From Actinomycetes bacterium (GTDB lineage Bacteria; Actinomycetota; Coriobacteriia; Coriobacteriales; Atopobiaceae), in assembly GCA_029546925.1 (NCBI GenBank), contig JAKPQM010000142.1:1-39484 (forward strand): a stretch of DNA of 39,484 nucleotides. The letters run 5' to 3'. The notes beneath the pieces are model-generated. The model was not told the origin of the DNA, made no database searches, and saw nothing but the letters and a program-made list of their open reading frames with translations. Position 1 is the stretch's first letter; every line of letters starts with the position of its first letter. The translations under genes were made by a program, and so were the position numbers. Below are positions 7,596 to 14,106 of the stretch, piece by piece.

Positions 7596-8354
7596 ATGTG
7601 GGATTGGATTGTTCAGCTTGTGGCGAGTGTTCTTGCCGCTCTGCATGGTGTCGTCGGCGACTGGGGCCTCGCGATCATTGTTCTGACCTTTATCATTCGA
7701 ATCCTGCTGACGCCCCTTATGGCAAAGAGCTCGGCCTCTACGGCACGCATGCAGCTCGTGCAACCCAAGATCGATGAGATCCGGACGCGATATGCCGATG
7801 ATCCCGAGAAGATGGCCGAGGAGACGCGCAAGCTCTACTCCGAGATAAAGTTCAATCCGCTTGGAGGCTGTCTGCCGATGATTTTGCAGATGCCCATCTT
7901 CTTTGCCCTCTTCACGGTTGCGCGGCAGGTTCCCGCAGATGCGTCGTTCTTCTCCATCCTCCCCTCTTTGGGAAGCTCGGTTTCCGATATGGTCGCCGCG
8001 CAGGGTCTTGGCGGTGCTGCGGTCTATATCCTCTTCGATATCCTGTTCGGTGTCCTCTCCTTCATTCCCATGCTGCTCAACGCACAATCGCAGGGAGAGC
8101 AGAACCGCTCTCAGTCGATCATGATGGGCCTCGTCATGGCGGTTATGATGATGTGGTTCGGTTGGTCGGTACCTGCCGCCGTGCTCCTGTACTACAATAC
8201 GTCTGCTATCTGGCAGGTCCTCCAGCAGCGCTTCATCATGTCGCGGGTTATGAAAAGCGCCCGCGAAGAGGCCGAGGCGAAGATGGAGAACGCACCGGTC
8301 GAGGTGGATGTCGTCCGTCGCGAGCACAAGAAGCGTCCACGCAAGAAAGCATAG
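7596..8354 (+). CDS. yidC: Membrane protein insertase YidC/OxaA
   Basis: A 252-residue multi-pass insertase that helps membrane proteins leave the ribosome or Sec translocon. Hydrophobic segments lie near residues 20-42, 90-110, 140-160 and 170-200. The segment NPLGGCLPMILQMPIFFAL is the conserved YidC core, and R36 of the IRILLTPL stretch is a candidate for the conserved groove arginine. It lacks the large periplasmic domain of Gram-negative YidC. No lipobox is seen, so the N-terminus is probably a plain transmembrane start. The C-terminus is strongly basic (EHKKRPRKKA), as needed for ribosome contact. AGGAGG precedes the ATG. Confidence 0.96.
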   Translation: MWDWIVQLVASVLAALHGVVGDWGLAIIVLTFIIRILLTPLMAKSSASTARMQLVQPKIDEIRTRYADDPEKMAEETRKLYSEIKFNPLGGCLPMILQMPIFFALFTVARQVPADASFFSILPSLGSSVSDMVAAQGLGGAAVYILFDILFGVLSFIPMLLNAQSQGEQNRSQSIMMGLVMAVMMMWFGWSVPAAVLLYYNTSAIWQVLQQRFIMSRVMKSAREEAEAKMENAPVEVDVVRREHKKRPRKKA

Positions 8355-8374
8355 CTGCGCGATAGAAAGGTAGC

Positions 8375-9013
8375 ATGGGACGCAAAATGCCCTTCGAGTT
8401 TGAGGAGGTTGTCATGGAAGACGAGACCTTCGAGGTTGAAAATGAGGAGTTCTCTGCCGACGAGCACGACGGTATTGCTTCCTCAGAAGATGAGTTCGCC
8501 TCTATCAGAGCGCGCTACGAAGCCGGCGAGACTCTGACCGACGAGGAGATGGATGCGATTGCCGACGTGGCAGTTACCTATCTTAAGCAAATTCTTGCTC
8601 TTTTTGGTGAGAACTCCTCCACGATCGACGAGTATGATGGCGATGATGGCGAGCTCATCCTCGATGTCAATGGTGGCAATCTCGCCGTCCTGATCGGCCG
8701 CCATGGGCGCACGCTCGACGCGCTCCAGATGGTGCTCTCTTCACTGGTGAGCTCACGTATCAACTTCTTCTATCCTATCGTCGTCGACATCGAGAGCTAT
8801 AAAGCGCGCCGTAGGAAGAAGCTTCGCAACATCGCTCTTTCCTCTGCTGAGAGAGCTCGCAGACAAGGCCGTGTTGTCTTGGCTCCTATGAACGCCTATG
8901 AGCGTAGGATCGTCCACCTCGCCTTGGTCGATGATGATAGCGTGACCACGCACTCCGAGGGCGAGGACCCTAACCGTCGCGTTGTTATCACCGCTCTTAA
9001 AGAGCGGCTCTAA
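8375..9013 (+). CDS. jag: Jag/KhpB family KH-R3H RNA-binding protein
   Basis: A 212-residue protein. The first 60 residues are acidic and take the place of the usual Jag-N domain. A KH-like domain contains NLAVLIGRHGRTLDALQ, and an R3H domain follows (SSAERARRQGRVVLAPMNAYERRIVH). Jag/KhpB proteins bind RNA and influence cell elongation and division; the gene is nearly always downstream of yidC, as here. AAAGG precedes the ATG at 8375. In-frame ATG codons at 8387 and 8414 are less likely alternatives. A strong terminator follows. Confidence 0.92.
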   Translation: MGRKMPFEFEEVVMEDETFEVENEEFSADEHDGIASSEDEFASIRARYEAGETLTDEEMDAIADVAVTYLKQILALFGENSSTIDEYDGDDGELILDVNGGNLAVLIGRHGRTLDALQMVLSSLVSSRINFFYPIVVDIESYKARRRKKLRNIALSSAERARRQGRVVLAPMNAYERRIVHLALVDDDSVTTHSEGEDPNRRVVITALKERL

Positions 9014-9034
9014 ACTTATCCTCGGGTAGTATAG

Positions 9035-9072
9035 AGGGGAGAGCAGCAAAGGATTGCTCTCCCCTATTCTTA
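9035..9072 (+). terminator. Intrinsic terminator after jag
   Basis: The perfect 10-base stem GGGGAGAGCA (9036-9045) / TGCTCTCCCC (9055-9064) has a 9-base loop and is followed by TATTCTTAT. It closes the rpmH-jag transcription unit 22 bases after the jag stop. Confidence 0.85.
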
Positions 9073-9115
9073 TGACAAGAGTTTGTGTGTTGGGATTTTC
9101 TGTCAGGAGCGGATG

Positions 9116-9838
9116 ATGGATGGATATAAGCACATACTGCTCGAGGAGCTTGGGAAGCTCTCCATCCCTTGCACAGATGAGCAGGCGGCCCTTCTCTGCA
9201 AGCACCTGGAGCTTGTCATCGAGAAGAACAGGGAGACGAACCTCACTAGGATTGATACGGTTGAGGATGGCATCTATCTTCATATCATCGATTCCGTGAT
9301 CTGTTTGGCCAGCCTTGATAAGCTCGCATCCCATAAGCGCATCCTCGATCTGGGCACCGGGGGTGGATTCCCCGGTATTCCCTTAGCGGTTATGCTCGAT
9401 GCTGAAGTTGTGCTGCTCGATTCGGTGAACAAGAAGATCAGGGCCATAGAGGCTTTCGTCACTGCACTCGACCTCTCTTCTCGCTGTTCGGCCGTATGTG
9501 CACGATCCGAGGAACTTGCCGCAAGATCTCCCAACAGCTTCGATATCGTCGTGGCAAGGGCTGTTGCGCAGACGAATACCCTTATCGAATACGCTGCTCC
9601 CTTGCTTGTATCCAATGGGACTCTCTGCGTTTGGAAAGCACATATTGCTGATGATGAGTTATTGGCTGCGAAGAATGCGGCAGAGATTTGTGGGATGAGG
9701 ATTGTTTCACGTGGAACATATGAGCTTCCCCATGGATATGGCCATCGCGAGATTATATTCATAGAGAAGGTTGGAGAACCGAGCATCCCTCTTCCCCGTC
9801 GCAATGGAATGGCTGTAAAACGACCATTGGGGCTGTAA
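9116..9838 (+). CDS. rsmG: 16S rRNA (guanine-527-N7)-methyltransferase
   Basis: A 240-residue SAM-dependent methyltransferase that modifies G527 of 16S rRNA (E. coli numbering). The SAM-binding loop is LDLGTGGGFPGIPLAV, followed by VVLLDSVNKKIRAIEAF and VVARAV, all typical of RsmG (GidB). ATG at 9116 is chosen because CAGGAG lies 6 bases upstream; ATG at 9113 is too close, and an in-frame TTG at 9083 has no support. Its 3' part contains a parS-like site at 9703-9718. The gene lies between the jag terminator and parA, its usual place near the origin. Confidence 0.95.
   Translation: MDGYKHILLEELGKLSIPCTDEQAALLCKHLELVIEKNRETNLTRIDTVEDGIYLHIIDSVICLASLDKLASHKRILDLGTGGGFPGIPLAVMLDAEVVLLDSVNKKIRAIEAFVTALDLSSRCSAVCARSEELAARSPNSFDIVVARAVAQTNTLIEYAAPLLVSNGTLCVWKAHIADDELLAAKNAAEICGMRIVSRGTYELPHGYGHREIIFIEKVGEPSIPLPRRNGMAVKRPLGL
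9703..9718 (+). other. parS site inside the rsmG 3' end
   Basis: TGTTTCACGTGGAACA differs from the perfect parS palindrome TGTTTCACGTGAAACA at one position. It is the exact reverse complement of the site at 9856-9871. ParB binding centre for chromosome segregation. Confidence 0.85.
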
Positions 9839-9855
9839 AACTTCCAGATTCACAA

Positions 9856-9871
9856 TGTTCCACGTGAAACA
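9856..9871 (+). other. parS site upstream of parA
   Basis: TGTTCCACGTGAAACA matches the consensus TGTTNCACGTGAAACA and lies in the 102-base rsmG-parA gap. ParB bound here could both nucleate the segregation complex and affect parA transcription. Confidence 0.9.
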
Positions 9872-9883
9872 ATCCTCTATGAT

Positions 9884-9913
9884 AAATGCATGTCCTGATG
9901 CTCGAATGCATTT
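9884..9913. promoter_or_regulatory. Inverted repeat upstream of parA
   Basis: AAATGCAT (9884-9891) and ATGCATTT (9906-9913) form 8-base inverted arms with a 14-base spacer, 28 bases before the parA start. It could be an operator for the parAB operon. Purely a sequence observation. Confidence 0.3.
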
Positions 9914-9940
9914 GAAACGGCGATATATCGAGGAGGATCG

Positions 9941-10741
9941 GTGGGATATAGGGATATAAAACGGGGCAATCCAAAAAAGGAATCGCAAATAATCGCGGTA
10001 ATCAACCAAAAAGGCGGAGTTGGAAAGTCTACAACGGCGATCAACCTCGGCGCTGCGCTCGGTGAATTGAAAAAGAAGGTCCTTGTAATAGACTTCGATC
10101 CGCAGGGAAATACGACAAGCGGGCTCGGGATCGAGAAGGAGACGCTCGAGCAGGATATCTACGATGTTCTGATGAACGGTGTCGAAATCGAGGATATCGT
10201 GTGCGACACACCCGGGCCGAACGTTTTCGTCGTTCCGGCAACCATTCAACTTGCAGGTGCAGAAATCGAGCTTGTTTCGGCAATGGCGCGTGAGAGCGTC
10301 CTGGCAAGCAAACTCGCCCCTATTTCCGACCAATTCGACTATATATTCATCGATTGCCCACCGTCGCTCGGCTTATTGACGGTAAATGCGCTTGTAGCAG
10401 CAAATTCGCTTCTGATTCCCATCCAATGCGAGTACTATGCACTCGAAGGGGTCACAAAGCTCCTCGAATCGATGAAGATGGTCAAGACACGGCTCAATAG
10501 CAAACTGGAGATTTTCGGTGTCGTGATGACGATGTTCGATAGCCGCACAACCCTTTCCAAACAGGTTGTTGAAGAAGTTCAAAAGTATTTCGGCCCGACT
10601 GTATTCAAGACCATCATTCCGCGTAATATCAAGCTTTCGGAAGCTCCCAGCCATGGGCTTCCCGTTACCCTGTATGCACCGACGAGCAAGGGATCGATAG
10701 CGTATTCAAAACTCGCAAAAGAGGTGATCCGCCGTGGTTAA
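9941..10741 (+). CDS. parA: Chromosome partitioning ATPase ParA (Soj)
   Basis: A 266-residue deviant-Walker ATPase. Walker A is QKGGVGKSTTAINLG with the signature lysine, followed by VLVIDFDPQGN and IFIDCPPSLGLLT. ParA binds DNA nonspecifically as an ATP dimer and moves ParB-parS complexes or regulates DnaA. The start is GTG at 9941, with AGGAGG 4 bases upstream. About 14 extra basic residues precede the core (GYRDIKRGNPKKE). It overlaps parB by 8 bases and lies beside two parS sites. Confidence 0.97.
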   Translation: MGYRDIKRGNPKKESQIIAVINQKGGVGKSTTAINLGAALGELKKKVLVIDFDPQGNTTSGLGIEKETLEQDIYDVLMNGVEIEDIVCDTPGPNVFVVPATIQLAGAEIELVSAMARESVLASKLAPISDQFDYIFIDCPPSLGLLTVNALVAANSLLIPIQCEYYALEGVTKLLESMKMVKTRLNSKLEIFGVVMTMFDSRTTLSKQVVEEVQKYFGPTVFKTIIPRNIKLSEAPSHGLPVTLYAPTSKGSIAYSKLAKEVIRRG

Positions 10742-11591
10742 GAAGAAGGGATTAGGGAGAGGTCTTGAGTCTTTGATGGGAGAGGCGAACGCAGAAGTAG
10801 GCATTGCCGCAAGCGACACCTCGCTCCCTTTGAGCAAGATCAAGCCGAACAAGAATCAGCCGCGCCGATCATTCGAGGCAGAGACGCTTTCCGAGCTTGC
10901 CGATTCGATCAAGCAGAACGGCGTTCTCCAACCTATCATGGTGCGCAAGATCGGCTCATCATACGAGATCGTTGCAGGCGAGCGTCGGTATCAGGCAGCT
11001 AAGATCGCGGGGCTGAAGGAGATCCCCGTACTTATCAGAGAAGTCAGCGATGACGATGTGTTCAAGCTGGCCCTTATCGAGAATCTTCAGCGGAGCGACC
11101 TCAATCCGATTGAAGAGGCGCTTGGGTATAAAACCCTCATCGATCAGAACAAGCTCACCCAAGATGCCTTGGCCAAGATCGTATCCAAGTCCAGGCCGAC
11201 CATTGCGAATGCGCTCAGGCTCCTCGACCTACCCGATGAGATCCAAGCCCTCATGAGTGAGGGAAAGCTCATGGCCGGTCATGCGCGTGCCATTCTTGCC
11301 GTGGCAGGAGAAGAAGGTAGGCTGCGCCTTGCAAAGAAAGTGGTCGATGAGAATTTATCCGTCCGTCAGACAGAATCTCTTGCTCCGCTCTTTTCTGGCA
11401 ACACTGCGGTAAGTACCCCTCGTGAGCCTCAGCCAAAATCATTCAAACGCGCTGCAAGAGAGCTTAGACGTGTACTTGAGGCTAATGTTCGTGTGAAAAG
11501 AGTACGTGGAAAGAACAAGATCGAGATCGAGTTCGCATCCGAGGACGATCTCGCCAGACTGGTTGAGCGTATCAGCGGAGGGCAGGAGTAG
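10734..11591 (+). CDS. parB: Chromosome partitioning CTPase ParB (Spo0J)
   Basis: A 285-residue ParB. It begins KKGLGRGLESLMG, the typical ParA-interaction tail. The N-terminal nuclease-like/CTP domain contains PNKNQPRRSFEAETLSELA and GERRYQAAK. The central helix-turn-helix that reads parS contains LTQDALAKIVSKSRPTIANA, and a basic C-terminal dimerisation domain ends the protein. It loads at parS as a sliding clamp. The GTG start overlaps the parA stop by 8 bases; the following small gene starts immediately after its stop codon. Confidence 0.97.
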   Translation: MVKKKGLGRGLESLMGEANAEVGIAASDTSLPLSKIKPNKNQPRRSFEAETLSELADSIKQNGVLQPIMVRKIGSSYEIVAGERRYQAAKIAGLKEIPVLIREVSDDDVFKLALIENLQRSDLNPIEEALGYKTLIDQNKLTQDALAKIVSKSRPTIANALRLLDLPDEIQALMSEGKLMAGHARAILAVAGEEGRLRLAKKVVDENLSVRQTESLAPLFSGNTAVSTPREPQPKSFKRAARELRRVLEANVRVKRVRGKNKIEIEFASEDDLARLVERISGGQE

Positions 11592-11834
11592 ATGGAGAAG
11601 ATCAGGAATAGGGCCATCAGCCTTCTCCTTGTCGTCAGCGCAGGCGCCCTGCTCTATCACTTCGGCCTGACGAAGGAGGCCCGCGCGAGCATCAGAAAGG
11701 TTATCGGCACGGTGCATGCCGCCTACATCCAGATAGGGGGTACGCTGTCTGATATCAACGGCACGATCATGGATGAGGACATGCTTCCCAACAGGGCATC
11801 GACGATCAGCCAGTGGGAGAAGCTCGGGTACTGA
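11592..11834 (+). CDS. Small single-pass membrane protein after parB
   Basis: An 80-residue protein whose ATG directly follows the parB stop (TAG-ATG), so it is very probably real and co-translated. Residues about 7-24 (RAISLLLVVSAGALLYHFG) form one membrane segment after a short basic N-terminus; the rest is a short soluble tail ending ISQWEKLGY. I recognise no domain family. Its position suggests a lineage-specific membrane partner or bystander of the segregation operon. A terminator palindrome follows 34 bases later. Confidence 0.7.
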   Translation: MEKIRNRAISLLLVVSAGALLYHFGLTKEARASIRKVIGTVHAAYIQIGGTLSDINGTIMDEDMLPNRASTISQWEKLGY

Positions 11835-11867
11835 GCATATCCATGAAGTAGAACATATGTACTGAAT

Positions 11868-11889
11868 CAAGGCCGGATATCCGGCCTTG
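11868..11889. terminator. Palindromic terminator between the parB operon and rlmN
   Basis: A 22-base perfect palindrome, CAAGGCCGGAT followed by its reverse complement. It is flanked by GTCTTTG on the plus side and lies between convergent transcription units, so it could end both. T-runs are short on both sides. Confidence 0.55.
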
Positions 11890-11975
11890 TCTTTGATGAG
11901 CAGGGTGGTATATCGAGGCATAAATGCCCGGAGTTGCGTACTCGCCCGGGATTTTCGACGCACATGTTGGAAAAA

Positions 11976-13037
11976 TTACCTGATGAAGCGTTGGCGGAGC
12001 TGGCCGCAGGCGGCGTCGATGTCTGAGCCCCGCGAGTTGCGGATGGTTGCTTCCACCCCCACACGTGCGAGCCGATCGACGAAGATTCGGGCGCGCTCGG
12101 GTGTGGAGGGGCGGAAGGGGGAGCCTGAGACCTCGTTCAGCTGGATGATGTTCACGTGGCAGAGGGTTCCCCGGCAGAAATTGCAGAGAGAGTCGATCTC
12201 CTCGTCGGTATCGTTGATGCCCTCTATCAGGGCAAATTCGTACGTCGGGCGGCGACCGGTCTTATCCGTATATTCGCCGAGCGCGGCGTAGAGGTGTACG
12301 AGCGAGAAGCGCCTCACGCCGGGCATCAGCGCGTTGCGCGTCTTTTGGATAGTCGAATGGAGGGAGACGGCCAGCGTGAACTGCTCGGGTTCGTTGGCAA
12401 AGCGCAGGATCTGGGGGATGAGGCCGCAGGTCGAGACCGTGAGGTGACGCGCACCGATGTTGAGAGCATCGGGGGCATTGAGCCTGCGCAACGCCTTGAG
12501 CGTCTCATCATAGTTTGCGAAGGGCTCTCCCTGGCCCATGAGGACGACGCTCGTGACGCGGGTGTTGAAGTCATTGCGTACATGCATGACCTGTTCGTAG
12601 ATCTCACCGGCAGTCAACGAGCGCACCAAGCCGGATCGTCCCGTGGCGCAAAATACACAACCCATTGCGCATCCTGCTTGGCTTGAGACGCAAACCGAGA
12701 GCTTGCGGGGACCGGGCATGCCCACGCATTCCACCGCAGCACCATCCTTGAATTGCAGAAGATACTTGCGGCTGCCGTCTCGGGAGGCTTGGCGGCCGAG
12801 TTCGGTAGCTCCGCCCGAAGCCGTCCGCAGGATAAGCGCCTCGCGGAGGGCCTTGGGGAGGTTCGTCATCTCAGCAGGCGAGCTCACGCCCTTGCTCCAC
12901 ACCCAATCCTCGATCTGCTTAGCCCTGAATGCGGGTTGCCCGAGCTCAGCCATGAGGGCAAGCAGTTGCCCATGCGTGCATGTGTGAAGATCGAGCAGGT
13001 CTGCGATGGGGGAGTCGTGAAGGTTGTCGTCTGCCAT
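11976..13037 (-). CDS. rlmN: Dual-specificity 23S rRNA/tRNA (adenine-C2)-methyltransferase RlmN
   Basis: A 353-residue radical-SAM enzyme that methylates C2 of A2503 in 23S rRNA and A37 of some tRNAs. The cluster motif is CAMGCVFC (CxxxCxxC), followed by LMGQGEPFANYD and the late cysteine in IRNSRGSDIDAACGQLR. The ATG at 13037 has GAGGGGG about 9 bases upstream; a TTG two codons earlier is less likely. It diverges from ddl across a 108-base gap that must hold both promoters. Confidence 0.96.
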   Translation of the reverse strand: MADDNLHDSPIADLLDLHTCTHGQLLALMAELGQPAFRAKQIEDWVWSKGVSSPAEMTNLPKALREALILRTASGGATELGRQASRDGSRKYLLQFKDGAAVECVGMPGPRKLSVCVSSQAGCAMGCVFCATGRSGLVRSLTAGEIYEQVMHVRNDFNTRVTSVVLMGQGEPFANYDETLKALRRLNAPDALNIGARHLTVSTCGLIPQILRFANEPEQFTLAVSLHSTIQKTRNALMPGVRRFSLVHLYAALGEYTDKTGRRPTYEFALIEGINDTDEEIDSLCNFCRGTLCHVNIIQLNEVSGSPFRPSTPERARIFVDRLARVGVEATIRNSRGSDIDAACGQLRQRFIR

Positions 13038-13145
13038 GGTCAAATGCCCCCTCGTATCCCCATCGCCAAATGGGTGCGGTATCCTAATCTAGCACACAGG
13101 TTGCTGCATCCAGTGTAGCAGGGGTACGAAGGCTAAGGAGCAGGC

Positions 13146-14099
13146 ATGGATAGAGGCGGGTTGTACAAGCTCAACGTAGCGGTCCTCGCAGGCGGTTGGT
13201 CGGACGAACGCTCGATCTCGCTGGATTCAGGCCGTGCTTGCGCGAAGGCCCTCGAAGAGGCGGGTTTCACCCGGGTCGAGCTGCTCGATATCGCGGCCGA
13301 CGACTTCGTGAAGTCTATCTCGGAGGGCGGCTACGACGTGGCATTTATCGCCATGCACGGTCCCTTCGGCGAGGACGGCTGCATCCAGGGCTTCCTCGAG
13401 ATCCTCCGCATCCCCTATACCTTCTCGGGCGTGCTGGGCTCTGCTGCTGGGGCCGACAAGGGCGTCTCCAAGATCCTCTACCGCGCTGCGGGTATCCCCT
13501 GCCCGCGCGGTATCACGCTTGCTGCTGGGGAGGACCTCGACGCATCTGCATGCGACCAGCTCATCGAGGAGCTGGGACTCCCGCTCTTCGTGAAGCCTGC
13601 GGCGAACGGATCGAGCTACGGCATCACGCGCGTGACCGACCCCGCGCAGCTCGCGGACGCCGTCGAGTTCGCCGCGAACGGCGGCGACGCGGTCCTTATC
13701 GAGGAATGCATCGCCGGTACCGAGATCACCGTTCCCGTCATCGGCAATAGCAACCCCCAGCCCCTTCCCATCGTGGAGATCGTGACGGGAGCCGAGTTCT
13801 ACGATCTCAAGGTCAAATACGAGCCCGCCGCGCTCCACCATATCATCCCCGCCCGCCTCCCCGACGAGGTGGGTGCCCTTGCGCAAGCCCGCGCCGTAGC
13901 CGCGCACAAGGCGCTCGGATGCCGAGGCTGCTCGCGCAGCGACTTCATCGTCACGGCCGAGGGCGAGCCCATCATCCTCGAGACCAACACCATTCCCGGC
14001 ATGACCGAGACGAGCCTGCTCCCCGATTCGGCGCGCCATGCCGGCATTGCCTTCCCCGAGCTCTGCACGCGCTTCATCGAGCTGGCCCTTGAGGGCTGA
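13146..14099 (+). CDS. ddl: D-alanine--D-alanine ligase
   Basis: A 317-residue ATP-grasp enzyme that makes the D-Ala-D-Ala dipeptide for peptidoglycan. The N-terminal part contains VAVLAGGWSDERSISLDSG and AMHGPFGEDGCIQG. The ATP-grasp core contains LFVKPAANGSSYGI, and the end has the metal-binding ILETNTIPGMTETSLLP. AAGGAG lies 7 bases before the ATG. Length is normal for a short Ddl. The 7-base gap to the downstream exonuclease-helicase gene suggests co-transcription. Confidence 0.96.
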   Translation: MDRGGLYKLNVAVLAGGWSDERSISLDSGRACAKALEEAGFTRVELLDIAADDFVKSISEGGYDVAFIAMHGPFGEDGCIQGFLEILRIPYTFSGVLGSAAGADKGVSKILYRAAGIPCPRGITLAAGEDLDASACDQLIEELGLPLFVKPAANGSSYGITRVTDPAQLADAVEFAANGGDAVLIEECIAGTEITVPVIGNSNPQPLPIVEIVTGAEFYDLKVKYEPAALHHIIPARLPDEVGALAQARAVAAHKALGCRGCSRSDFIVTAEGEPIILETNTIPGMTETSLLPDSARHAGIAFPELCTRFIELALEG

Positions 14100-14106
14100 G
14101 GTATCC

